Shown here one piece after another: positions 36,775 through 45,358 of a DNA stretch of 64,000 nt. The translations under genes were made by a program, and so were the position numbers. The stretch spans positions 1 through 64,000 of the forward strand of contig NZ_RIAS01000003.1 in the NCBI RefSeq assembly GCF_003719335.1, in the 5' to 3' direction. Each line of letters starts with the position of its first letter. Position 1 is the first letter of the stretch. Under the pieces are notes generated by a model that saw only the letters and a program-made list of their open reading frames with translations, was not told where the DNA came from and searched no databases. Origin of the DNA: Paenibacillus amylolyticus. GTDB lineage: Bacteria; Bacillota; Bacilli; Paenibacillales; Paenibacillaceae.

Positions 36775-38487
36775 CTAATTACTAACCGCTACAAATTTCC
36801 ACTGTTGGTTCGTTGCACTCGTGTAGGTGTTCTGTTGCAGTTTGGCTCCATCGGATGTGGAAGCGTTCTCAACTTCAATGGCTTTATTACTGTTTACATT
36901 GATGATGCTGTAGTAGCCATTGCCCAGATCGTTCACTTTGAAATGCTGTGCCGTTGTATTCAGATTAGCCATGAGTTGAACGGCTTCACCATTGGTCTGT
37001 GTACCGTTGCGAATGTCGATCACTTTGTCAGGTGAATTCACACTTGTCAACGTGTAGTTGCCCCCACCAATGGAAGTCAGCACCCACTTCTGAGGATTAC
37101 CGCCGAGATCACTCCATTGTTGTAATTGGAGGTTGTTCTGATTTTGTCCACCAGGAACATCGATCACTTTATTGGAATGACGGGCTACAATTTTGTATGT
37201 TGCACCGGAGACAAGACCTGTAGACGGATTCGTTGGATTGGTCGGGTTACCGTTGCCGTAATTCTGGGAGCGTTCATTGTACCAGTTGAACAGGAATCGT
37301 CCCATCGCACTGCGTGACGCATCTCCATCCCACTTCAGTCCTGCGGTTGGATCAGCGAATGAACTGCGTGCTCCCGGTTCGAGGATAAAACCATTCATAT
37401 GAGCCGCGATGCTGACATTGCCCGCGGCATTGAAAATGGTTTTGGTGTTCGTTCCGAAACCTTCATTACTACCGTTGAACAGATTCCAATAAGCTGAATC
37501 ACCTGGTTTGTTTTTGAACCATGTCACTTCTGTGATGTTAATTGGATATTTATCCGCGGCCGCCTTCACATTGGTGTTCCATTGATCTTGCAAAATGTTG
37601 AAGTTGTCATACGCTCCGTAACCTGGATACCAGTGAACCGCATAACCGTAGTTGTTCAGAGGGTCAGTCAGCGGATGACTTGCTGTCAGGCTGTAGAACT
37701 GATTGTAACCCAGACCCGCAGCCCAGATGACGTTGTCTGCGCCCTGATTACGAATGGTGGAGATCATGGAATTTTGGAAGTTGCGCAGGTCATTCCAATG
37801 ATCCACGAAATCATTTTCCCCGTTGTATCCACCCCAGTGTCCGTTGGCATACGATTTCACCGGCTCATTAATCAATTCGAAATGAACGTTGTCTGCACTT
37901 TTAATCTCTGGACGGGAGGCAAGGTAGCCCCAGATTTGATTGAACTTTTGCAAGTTGGCAGCTGTCGTAGCCTGATCATCCTTCAAGGTGAAGTCGAGTC
38001 CCAGAACGACATATACGCCTTTTGTTTTTGCATACTGGATATAAGGAATGATGACGTTCTGCGTCACAGTTTGCACACCGGCAAAGTTGTATGTACCTGC
38101 CGCAACATCTCCCATGTCCTGACGATCGATGAACAGACGTACCTGATTCATTTTCCAGCCATGATTGCTGCCATATTTCGGACTGGTATCCGCAAATGTG
38201 TCTGTGATGTCTTTCAGGTAAGCCAATGTTGCAGCATGACGATTGTTACCATGAAGGTTGAGGTAATAATTACTGTCCTGATACGTCCAGTATGCGCCGG
38301 AAGGTTGATGCCAGCCATTAAGGAGTACAGGTTGATTGTTGCTGTTGACCAAGTTTTTGCCACTCACTTTTAGTTTCCCCATAGGCATACCTACCCAAGC
38401 ATCCGCTTTGCTGCCGCCCCATGGAGCAATCGTAATCAGTAATGCCAGAACGAGTAAAAGCTTGCAAGACATCATGAATTTTTTCAC
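36775..38487 (-). CDS. Secreted GH5 endoglycosidase with C-terminal CBM13 (ricin-type)
   Basis: 570 residues: signal peptide (1-28); GH5 TIM barrel (about 35-400) with acid/base Glu in VHFELINEPVKSY and nucleophile Glu in INITEVTWFKN; a short Asn/Pro/Thr linker; then a ricin-B/CBM13 trefoil (about 430-570) with QxW-type repeats (QKWVLTS, QQWKFVA; the middle one is QHF). GH5 covers cellulases, mannanases and xylanases; I cannot name the subfamily, but the xylan setting makes a xylan- or glucan-active enzyme plausible. GTG 38487 follows AGGAGG with seven-base spacing. A promoter lies at 38519-38547. Confidence 0.88.
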   Translation of the reverse strand: MKKFMMSCKLLLVLALLITIAPWGGSKADAWVGMPMGKLKVSGKNLVNSNNQPVLLNGWHQPSGAYWTYQDSNYYLNLHGNNRHAATLAYLKDITDTFADTSPKYGSNHGWKMNQVRLFIDRQDMGDVAAGTYNFAGVQTVTQNVIIPYIQYAKTKGVYVVLGLDFTLKDDQATTAANLQKFNQIWGYLASRPEIKSADNVHFELINEPVKSYANGHWGGYNGENDFVDHWNDLRNFQNSMISTIRNQGADNVIWAAGLGYNQFYSLTASHPLTDPLNNYGYAVHWYPGYGAYDNFNILQDQWNTNVKAAADKYPINITEVTWFKNKPGDSAYWNLFNGSNEGFGTNTKTIFNAAGNVSIAAHMNGFILEPGARSSFADPTAGLKWDGDASRSAMGRFLFNWYNERSQNYGNGNPTNPTNPSTGLVSGATYKIVARHSNKVIDVPGGQNQNNLQLQQWSDLGGNPQKWVLTSIGGGNYTLTSVNSPDKVIDIRNGTQTNGEAVQLMANLNTTAQHFKVNDLGNGYYSIINVNSNKAIEVENASTSDGAKLQQNTYTSATNQQWKFVAVSN

Positions 38488-38518
38488 TGCTATTCCTCCT
38501 GTTTGATTAAATTGGCTT

Positions 38519-38547
38519 ACATTATTGCGATAGGAAGCTACCGTCAA
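38519..38547 (-). promoter_or_regulatory. Probable promoter of the GH5 gene
   Basis: TTGACG (38547-38542), 17-bp spacer, TAATGT (38524-38519), about 32 bp before the GTG start. GH5 may therefore be expressed on its own as well as by readthrough from the upstream operon. Confidence 0.55.
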
Positions 38548-38578
38548 ACCTGATTTTTAGCAAGATCAAGATTTAACC

Positions 38579-38728
38579 TTATCCAGACTCGGTCGGCGCG
38601 CGCTCCCTTAAACCATTCCATATCCAATGATTACGCTGGTTGTAACACATACAATCAGCTGTAAGCCATACTCTGTAATTCACCTCATCGATGTAAGCTT
38701 CTTTGGTATACTTCTTAAAATCGCTCAT
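38579..38728 (-). CDS. Small Cys/Trp-rich protein (49 residues)
   Basis: A short frame with a perfect AAAGGAGG ten bases before ATG 38728. It begins MSDFKKYTKEAYIDEVNYRV, continues WLTADCMCYNQRNHWIWNGL and ends RERAPTESG. It is hydrophilic with no signal peptide. A CxC pair, a His and three Trp are packed into 20 residues, which suggests a compact metal- or redox-binding element or a modified peptide. It starts 69 bp after the last permease of the large operon in the same direction, with no terminator between, so it is probably the tenth gene. I do not recognise a family. Confidence 0.65.
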   Translation of the reverse strand: MSDFKKYTKEAYIDEVNYRVWLTADCMCYNQRNHWIWNGLRERAPTESG

Positions 38729-38797
38729 GAGATCTGCCTCCTTTCGTTCAGGAATGCTTAAACATCTTATTGCTGTCCACCTCTTCGCTCTAAGCGT

Positions 38798-39745
38798 CTA
38801 TCCTACGATACCTGTACGCTCTACACTTTCCACGAAATAACGTTGCACAAACAAATAAATGATAATTAACGGGAGGATCGCAAGCAGAATACCTGTATCC
38901 TGAATCATGCTCAGATAGAACGGATCGGCCTGAGAGGCTGCACCGTCTGTAACCTGTTGAGCGAGATTGTACGGCAATGACGATAGCTGTGTTGACATGA
39001 CTTTGCTCGAAGTCAGATACGTTGTTGTATAGAAGCTGTCATTCCATTGCCATACGAAGGAAAACAGCATAACGGTGACCATGGATGGAATGGCATTCGG
39101 CAGCATGATACGAGTGAATGTGCGACTGATCCCTGCTCCGTCCACGTATGCCGCTTCCTCTACTTCTTTCGGAATGCCTCTGAAGAATTGGCGGAATATA
39201 AAGATATACAAGCCTGCCTTTAGTGAATTTGCGGTAACCGCTGTCAGAATAAACGGCCAGTACGTATTGAGCAGGTTCACCGGTTTCCCGGAAAACAGCG
39301 TCATCAGCCCCATTAGATCAAAACTTTTCAGGTTCAGATACACCGGAATAAGAATGGTTGTTGGCGGCACCAGAATCGTCAGAATGACCCCTGCAAACAG
39401 CCAGTTACTTCCTTTGAACTTCAGTCTGGCGAATCCATAACCTGCAAGCGCGCATGAGGCTGTAGTCAACAGTGTTGTTGTGGCGGACAACGCAAACGTA
39501 TTAAACAGCGTTGCCCAGTAATCCATGACACGAATGGCCTGCTTAAAATTGTCGATCGAGAAGTTCTGAGGAATCCATACAACTACTGCCGAATAGAGAT
39601 CACCCTTGGCCTTGATCGATGTAGATATTTTTTGGAATATCGGAAATAAAATGACAAAGGAAAGTCCGGTGATCAGAACAAATCGGATGATAGACCACAG
39701 CCAGCTCTTCCATTGCTCAAGGGATAATAATCGTGATGTTGTCAC
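38798..39745 (-). CDS. Carbohydrate ABC transporter permease (MalG-like), second pair
   Basis: 315 residues with six helices and EAA loop EEAAYVDGAGISRTFTRIML. Its C-terminus LFVQRYFVESVERTGIVG is typical. GTG 39745 follows AAGGAGG with nine-base spacing, and places the start 17 bp after the partner gene. A longer frame to 39844 would overlap that gene. Pairs with the permease at 39763. The substrate is unknown. Confidence 0.9.
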   Translation of the reverse strand: MTTSRLLSLEQWKSWLWSIIRFVLITGLSFVILFPIFQKISTSIKAKGDLYSAVVVWIPQNFSIDNFKQAIRVMDYWATLFNTFALSATTTLLTTASCALAGYGFARLKFKGSNWLFAGVILTILVPPTTILIPVYLNLKSFDLMGLMTLFSGKPVNLLNTYWPFILTAVTANSLKAGLYIFIFRQFFRGIPKEVEEAAYVDGAGISRTFTRIMLPNAIPSMVTVMLFSFVWQWNDSFYTTTYLTSSKVMSTQLSSLPYNLAQQVTDGAASQADPFYLSMIQDTGILLAILPLIIIYLFVQRYFVESVERTGIVG

Positions 39746-39762
39746 GCGGAATGCCCTCCTTT

Positions 39763-40608
39763 CTAATCTTGATAGAAGACTCGTTTTGAGAAAATAATCG
39801 ATACGATCACTAGAATAATGGCAATGGCTACGAAATACACCCATGCCATCGCGGAGCTTAGACCAAAATCAAATTTCACAAATCCCGTATCACGGATCAG
39901 TTTCGTCATTGCATTATTCGCAAAGGAGTCAATTATCGTATAGATCGCGTTAACAAAAATAAGCGGACTGACCATTGGAAACGTGATTTTCCAGAAAGCC
40001 TCGTATCCTGTCGCCCCTTCCATCTTGGACGCCTCATAGAGCTGCGGGGAGATGGTCTGAATACCGGCCAGGAAGATCAAAATCTGTACACCAGATTGAC
40101 TGACGATCTGGTAGATTCGGTCTACAGCCCCGCTTAAATACGTAACAATCCATTCACTCACGCCCGCATTGAGCATCAGACCTTCCAGCTCCAATGTGCC
40201 AAAAGAACTTCCGCCGGTGCTGTTCTGGTTCACAGCTTCAATCAAACTTGTGCTTTCGAGTGACATTATGACACCGGATGCCAGAATGACAGGCAAGAAA
40301 AAGATCGATCTGGCCACAGCGCGGCCTCTGAATTTCTGATTCAGAATGACTGCAAGGAACAAACTGAAAATGACAATAAGCGGTACATTCACAAGTACAT
40401 CTGTAATGGACTCAATCAGTGCCCGGTTAAAGCTTGTATTTACCGTAAGTGCCTGAATATAATTGGCGAATCCCGTAAATTGAATAGCAATTCCTTCTGC
40501 GTTGGCTTGAATGGTGCTCATGCTGTATCGCAGAGACGCCAGCAACGGAACGAAGAAAAACAATACAAATCCGATCAGCCACGGAAGTACGTAGATGACA
40601 CCCCACAT
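39763..40608 (-). CDS. Carbohydrate ABC transporter permease (MalF-like), second pair
   Basis: At least 281 residues with six helices: WGVIYVLPWLIGFVLFFFVP, and EAA motif YEASKMEGATGYEAFWKITF. From ATG 40608 there is no good ribosome binding site and no basic N-terminus. The frame continues upstream as KTLLKFKWGSRTYAQQKA to a CTG at 40665-40663 that overlaps the DUF5696 stop codon, so a CTG start with translational coupling (300 residues) is plausible. Compared with usual CUT1 permeases it has an extra segment of about 40 residues after the third helix (SLIEAVNQNSTGGSSFGTLE). Confidence 0.85.
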   Translation of the reverse strand: MWGVIYVLPWLIGFVLFFFVPLLASLRYSMSTIQANAEGIAIQFTGFANYIQALTVNTSFNRALIESITDVLVNVPLIVIFSLFLAVILNQKFRGRAVARSIFFLPVILASGVIMSLESTSLIEAVNQNSTGGSSFGTLELEGLMLNAGVSEWIVTYLSGAVDRIYQIVSQSGVQILIFLAGIQTISPQLYEASKMEGATGYEAFWKITFPMVSPLIFVNAIYTIIDSFANNAMTKLIRDTGFVKFDFGLSSAMAWVYFVAIAIILVIVSIIFSKRVFYQD

Positions 40609-40661
40609 CGCTTTTTGTTGAGCATACGTACGACTTCCCCATTTGAATTTCAGGAGTGTCT

Positions 40662-43232
40662 TCAGAGCTGCTCACCACCAGTCACATAGCTTAGGGCTTC
40701 TACGGTATGATTCTCCACTTCAACAGGAGAGTCATTGTAATTGACAATCACATATCCTCCGCCTTCATAGGTTGTTCGGAATACACCTTCACTCAGAGAT
40801 TCATGAGCAATCATTGGACGTCCAGTGAACGACTGATTCACTTGGCTAACTTCGGTGTAGATCTCCGCTGCCAGATCCATCCACTGTTCGTAATTCGCAG
40901 CATAGAGGTGGTTGTAATCCGTTTCTTTCACCACATGGTTCGGAGCATTAAACCAGGCAAAATAAGGGCTAGCTCCATATTCAATCAGCTTCAGCACATA
41001 CTGTCTTGCATCGGTATACGTGGACAGATTGTATGGAGAACCGGTATAAGGAATACTGCCGTGCACGACCAGCTGGAAGAATGGAACTTCTTCGTCCTCC
41101 AGTTTGAACCGACTACTGTTCATTGGAGCATCTGTAAGGCCTGTAACATAAGGCAGTGCGTATGCGTTCCCGCCTTCAGCCACGATGGAGCCTGTTTGTT
41201 GCTTAATCTGATCAAAAGCTTTTCGAACCGTATCCAGTGCCTGCGTACGATCAAGCAATTTCTTCGGATTCATATCGCTGTTCAACTGCTCAGCCATATC
41301 TTTCAGAGAAATGCCTTCTACCTCAAGCGGTTTTATCTCCTTGAGCATATCTGTTGTTACATCGTCAATCCCATTCGGTGAGAGGACATAGGAAGCAGAT
41401 AAATCTTTTGCTCGTCGCTCCAAAGCGAGATCCATTGGATAGAGGACTGCTGGTTCCTGTGTTAAAGACCGGGAAGCCTCACTCGATGGACTGAATCCTT
41501 TCTTCGATTGTACGTTCAGTATCGCTACGTCCGGATAAAACCCGATTCCCGCTTCACTTGTAAACGAACCGAACTCTTTCATTCCTTTTTTCCCCCCGAT
41601 TACTCCATCCACCTTAATGGAATCCGGCAATCGGTGGTGCAATCCGTCATTGAACCATCCGGCATAACGTACTTGAATGTTCGACACGTTTTTTTCCATC
41701 AGCTTCGAAAGAATCTCTTTTCCCTCATCGAAAGTCGTCAGAGCCTCCGTGGAATTATACGGTATGCCGAGCATATGCTGTCTCGTTGTCATTCCTCCAA
41801 AAAGCTTGAGATAAAACGGGATCTTAGACTGCTCCTCAGACGATTTTATTTCAGGAAGTCCTCCAGTTTGCACCAGGTACTCCCGGTACAGTGAGGCCAG
41901 ACCAGAATATGAAGCCTGCTCCGCACCTACAAAAGCGTACCGAACCACGAAGTCAGAGGATGTTGGTTTATTCTGAAACTTCGGCAATGTGCGCACCATG
42001 TCGCTGGACTGAAGTGTAATATCACTTTTGTTCACGACATAAAAGCTGGGATATACGTTATTGTAGCTGTTCAGCTTACCACTGATATCCGCATTCACCA
42101 CCGCCACCGCGTCCCCTTCTTCGATGATGCCCAGGAAAGCGCCTTCGGGACGAATCACGCCAAAAACAGGCAATCTCGCTTTACTTTCATTGGAACTGGC
42201 TTCTCGCAGCTTCATCGTTAAATCCGGACCGTAAATATCCTGCTGGTAGGATGGGTACTGCAATTTACCATTGTTAAAGTAGATGAGTGCTCCTGAACCG
42301 TCTGGTACGAGAATCGATCCATCCTCCTTGGACCCACCAGCTCCGAAATACTCCAGCACAGACAGGGTGTTAATTGGATACTCTTCTGGAAAATGAATAC
42401 CGGAAGCTGGCACTCGTACTTTCAGTTGCTCTCCGTCCAGTTCATACTCCATCGTGAGCATGAAAAGACGTGGACCGCTTCGTTCCTGCTCAATGCCATA
42501 CTCGGCATGATCTTTGGCAAGGTCTTCTTCTGTGTATCCGGCGTCTTCAAAAGCTTTCAGTGCACGGGTCAGTTGCAAACCTTGCATAGCCTTGTCAATC
42601 CGATTGTAAACACCTTCATCTTTATCTTCCGCATATCCAACTTTCAAAGCCCGTTCACCGGATTTATCCAGCTTCGCCAGCACGTATTGTTCGAAACGTT
42701 CCTTGCTGATCTTCACTGGAAGATCTTCAATGGATCGCTCCGTGTTGCCGAATTGATAGTTCACGCGCACCCCATTTGGCAATGCTTCATAGCTCACTTG
42801 TTTATGCCTAACACTGTCCGTGTAGGAATTCACCATACTGCTCTGGCCTGAGCTGTTAAAAAAGCTGAGTCTGGATTGAGAGGACAGAAGGTCCTTGTTA
42901 ATCCCGGCTGCAATGCCATCCTTCTCGCGTTCTTCCGGATTGCTCCGCCAGATTTGTCCGCTTTTGCTATGGATTACAGCAATTTCGGCAGTCTCCTCGT
43001 TGATTAACAGCTGCAAAGCATTGTTTCGGGCGACACCGATCATGCCGGGAATGCGTGTATCACTAAAAGCAGATTTCAGTTTTTCTCCGGGAGGCAGGGA
43101 AGGAGTCTCCACTTGACTAACATCTGCTGCCGTCTCGCGAGCCGCCGTTGAGGGCGAGAACTGACAACCGCTTAGAAGTAAACTGCTCACTAGCAGTATT
43201 CCGGTTATTTTTTTGGCTGCGGCATATTTCAT
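40662..43232 (-). CDS. DUF5696 lipoprotein, probable divergent glycoside hydrolase
   Basis: 856 residues. Lipobox LLSGC (Cys23). The first half is beta-rich (YEALPNGVRVNYQFG; ILVPDGSGALIYFNNG), like the N-terminal sandwich of large glycosidases. The second half looks like a TIM barrel (about 470-780: IPFYLKLFGG, VSNIQVRYAGWFNDGLHH, GIGFYPDVAIL, YVLSPNGIDDVTTDML, IVAEGGNAYALPY, ELVVHG-like segment VPFFQLVVHGSIPYTG). It ends in a small beta domain (GGGYVIVNYNDSPVEVENH). DUF5696 has no assigned activity; the glycosidase-like reading is my inference. Sits between the Yip1 gene and a permease pair in the ten-gene operon. Confidence 0.8.
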   Translation of the reverse strand: MKYAAAKKITGILLVSSLLLSGCQFSPSTAARETAADVSQVETPSLPPGEKLKSAFSDTRIPGMIGVARNNALQLLINEETAEIAVIHSKSGQIWRSNPEEREKDGIAAGINKDLLSSQSRLSFFNSSGQSSMVNSYTDSVRHKQVSYEALPNGVRVNYQFGNTERSIEDLPVKISKERFEQYVLAKLDKSGERALKVGYAEDKDEGVYNRIDKAMQGLQLTRALKAFEDAGYTEEDLAKDHAEYGIEQERSGPRLFMLTMEYELDGEQLKVRVPASGIHFPEEYPINTLSVLEYFGAGGSKEDGSILVPDGSGALIYFNNGKLQYPSYQQDIYGPDLTMKLREASSNESKARLPVFGVIRPEGAFLGIIEEGDAVAVVNADISGKLNSYNNVYPSFYVVNKSDITLQSSDMVRTLPKFQNKPTSSDFVVRYAFVGAEQASYSGLASLYREYLVQTGGLPEIKSSEEQSKIPFYLKLFGGMTTRQHMLGIPYNSTEALTTFDEGKEILSKLMEKNVSNIQVRYAGWFNDGLHHRLPDSIKVDGVIGGKKGMKEFGSFTSEAGIGFYPDVAILNVQSKKGFSPSSEASRSLTQEPAVLYPMDLALERRAKDLSASYVLSPNGIDDVTTDMLKEIKPLEVEGISLKDMAEQLNSDMNPKKLLDRTQALDTVRKAFDQIKQQTGSIVAEGGNAYALPYVTGLTDAPMNSSRFKLEDEEVPFFQLVVHGSIPYTGSPYNLSTYTDARQYVLKLIEYGASPYFAWFNAPNHVVKETDYNHLYAANYEQWMDLAAEIYTEVSQVNQSFTGRPMIAHESLSEGVFRTTYEGGGYVIVNYNDSPVEVENHTVEALSYVTGGEQL

Positions 43233-43248
43233 TGTGATTTCCTCCTTC

Positions 43249-43884
43249 CTAACCCCGAAGCACTAATTCCTGATAGATCGTGTAGACAAAAGAGACAATC
43301 TGCTGCACAAGGCTAAAGAACAACAAGCATAGAAATGCCATAAATGCCATAGCTACAAGCGTGAGCAGCATCGTTAGAATCGTTTTGGCTGGTGTGTACT
43401 GATGCACGGTCATGTTGCCTACAAACAGCAGGTACACGGTCCAGCAAACCGCAATCGCGTTAGAAAAGTAATAAAATGCCGTTTCCTGTGCAGAAATAGC
43501 CAGACTTAGCCAGATCCACGGGAAATGCACCAGAAACATCGGAACCAGGGCAAAACACGTAGACATGAAAATTTCAGAGAACTTGCCTTCGCCGTCCATC
43601 AATGTAGTTAGCGACCAGTTGGCTACACACCAGAACAACACGGGAATAACAACGTACACCGTCTCAAGCAGGCTGTTCAGATACTTGGGATTGTTAAAAT
43701 TAATCAGAAAGCCACTGTATTGGGCTTGCAAAATTTTGGTAAATACCAGTAACACCATAATCATCAAAGAGATTAGCAGTGTCGTTTTTTGATTCCGCTC
43801 ATATTTCAATTCCCAATACCCGTCAAAGGGATGAAAAATGAGATGCAGCGGGTACTGGTACAATTGTTTACTTGATGCCTGCAT
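43249..43884 (-). CDS. Yip1-family integral membrane protein
   Basis: 211 residues with about five hydrophobic helices: LLISLMIMVLLVFTKIL, YVVIPVLFWCVANWSL, FALVPMFLVHFPWIWLSLAI, AIAVCWTVYLLFVGNM and ILTMLLTLVAMAFMAFLCLLFF. The spacing and the short N-terminal segment (YPLHLIFHPFDGYWELKYER) fit the bacterial Yip1 group. The function is unknown. AAAGGAGG precedes the ATG, which overlaps the NHL gene by 17 nt. Probably a membrane partner of the NHL propeller or DUF5696 protein. Confidence 0.8.
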   Translation of the reverse strand: MQASSKQLYQYPLHLIFHPFDGYWELKYERNQKTTLLISLMIMVLLVFTKILQAQYSGFLINFNNPKYLNSLLETVYVVIPVLFWCVANWSLTTLMDGEGKFSEIFMSTCFALVPMFLVHFPWIWLSLAISAQETAFYYFSNAIAVCWTVYLLFVGNMTVHQYTPAKTILTMLLTLVAMAFMAFLCLLFFSLVQQIVSFVYTIYQELVLRG

Positions 43885-45343
43885 TCGTTGTCCTCCTTTT
43901 CTGTCTGCGAACGATGGCGACGGTGACGAACGCAGCTACAGCCAGGAATATACCGGACATCACCCATGAAAAGTGCTCACGCATCAGTTCTTTACGATAG
44001 AGAAGAAAAGCTTTGGAATACCCTTGACGCTCCATGCTCTGTTTGAAGTATTGTGCCGACTCGGCATATTCTTTCTGGCGAAGCAGCGCTTTACCAATAC
44101 CTGCATAGGCATATTCCAGATTGGCATTCATCTCGGCAGCCTTCGCAAACAGTTCCGAGGACCGATCTTCTTCTCCGTTGTAATAACTGCGCACGGCATC
44201 ATGCAGTGTGCGTCCATACTCTGTGGTTTGGAATACTGTAATTTCACCAAGCGCTTTATCCAGTACAAGCATCCGGTCTCCCGCTCGCTCCAGCGCAACA
44301 GGCGTATTAAACATGCCCAACCGGTTCCCGATGCCACCAAAAATATGGAGCAGATAACCGTCGCCATTGTAGGTGAAAATACGGCCCCTGTTTGAATCGA
44401 GTACAGAGTACATATCGCTGTCACCTACATCGACATCAATCAGTCGGGATGGTCCAGCTTCTGTGGTATACCTTAGATCACCTTGAGGTGCTGAATATCC
44501 TTCTCTCCGTAAAATGTCTGTTCCTTGAGCATTTAATTTCTTGATCGGATCTTTGCCACGATCACCGCTGGTTGCGTAGATGAATCCTTCTTTGTCCATA
44601 TCCAGATTGGTGAACTCGGTTGGAGTAAACATGACCATCTGACTGCGTTGCTCGCGAGTTGCGAATCGTTTCCAAAGATATTCGACCGGATCAACCTGAA
44701 CCCGATTCGCACCAATAAAGGAGGAGAACTCGCCATCGGCGCTGAATTCCATGAATCCGTCAAATACACCTGCAGCCATCACGTAAATGCGCTCCCCTTG
44801 ATCCATCACAATCCGAATAGGTTTAAATTGAAAGTTCTCATTTAACAAGTCCGACTTCGGTTCAGATACAATCTTCACGAGCTCTCCCTTGTTATTTAAA
44901 TGCACAACCCGCTGATTATCCGAATCAGCTATCAATAAATCTCCTTTTTCCGTTACAAACAATCCTTGCGGATTTTTAAATTTATCTTCTTTGCCATCGT
45001 TTTTGAACGACTCAATCGTCCGTACTAGCTTGAAGTTGCGATCCATCTCTACAATTCTTCCATTGCCCGAATCAAGCACATAGACATGCTCATCTGTGGT
45101 GACATGCATATCACTTGGTTCCTTGAAAGGTGTTATATTCAGTTTCTTGCCTGTAATAATCGTTGTGGCTTCGTAAGCAGCCGGAGCTGGAACGGTATCT
45201 CCGTAATAGGAATAATGGTAGGCATCTGGCTCACCGTCTGCGCTCACAGGCAGTGCTGCTGAACTGAACAGCAGGAGGCAGACCATGCCCATGATGACCC
45301 ATTTGCGTTGTTTCCATGTGCTTTTTCGCGTGCTATGTTGCAC
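43868..45343 (-). CDS. Membrane-tethered NHL propeller with TPR
   Basis: 491 residues: signal peptide (about 12-36, ending PVSADG); a beta-propeller of NHL-type repeats (about 55-370; VYVLDSGNGRIVEMDRN, LLIADSDNQRVVHLNNKG, IFTYNGDGYLLHIFGG); a TPR pair (about 380-445; LFAKAAEMNANLEYAYAGIG, EYAESAQYFKQSMERQ); a C-terminal transmembrane helix (about 455-475) and a basic tail RRQKRR. The propeller and TPR would face outward. GTG 45343 follows AAGGAGG with seven-base spacing. Such propellers usually bind protein or glycan; the partner is probably another product of this operon. Confidence 0.85.
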   Translation of the reverse strand: MQHSTRKSTWKQRKWVIMGMVCLLLFSSAALPVSADGEPDAYHYSYYGDTVPAPAAYEATTIITGKKLNITPFKEPSDMHVTTDEHVYVLDSGNGRIVEMDRNFKLVRTIESFKNDGKEDKFKNPQGLFVTEKGDLLIADSDNQRVVHLNNKGELVKIVSEPKSDLLNENFQFKPIRIVMDQGERIYVMAAGVFDGFMEFSADGEFSSFIGANRVQVDPVEYLWKRFATREQRSQMVMFTPTEFTNLDMDKEGFIYATSGDRGKDPIKKLNAQGTDILRREGYSAPQGDLRYTTEAGPSRLIDVDVGDSDMYSVLDSNRGRIFTYNGDGYLLHIFGGIGNRLGMFNTPVALERAGDRMLVLDKALGEITVFQTTEYGRTLHDAVRSYYNGEEDRSSELFAKAAEMNANLEYAYAGIGKALLRQKEYAESAQYFKQSMERQGYSKAFLLYRKELMREHFSWVMSGIFLAVAAFVTVAIVRRQKRRTTNAGIK

Positions 45344-45358
45344 TTTGCTGCCTCCTTT

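Noticed and set aside
37582..38373. A 263-codon open frame on the plus strand opposite the GH5 gene
   Set aside because: Cys/Ile/Val-rich composition typical of antisense shadow, no ribosome binding site, and fully inside a clear GH5 gene.
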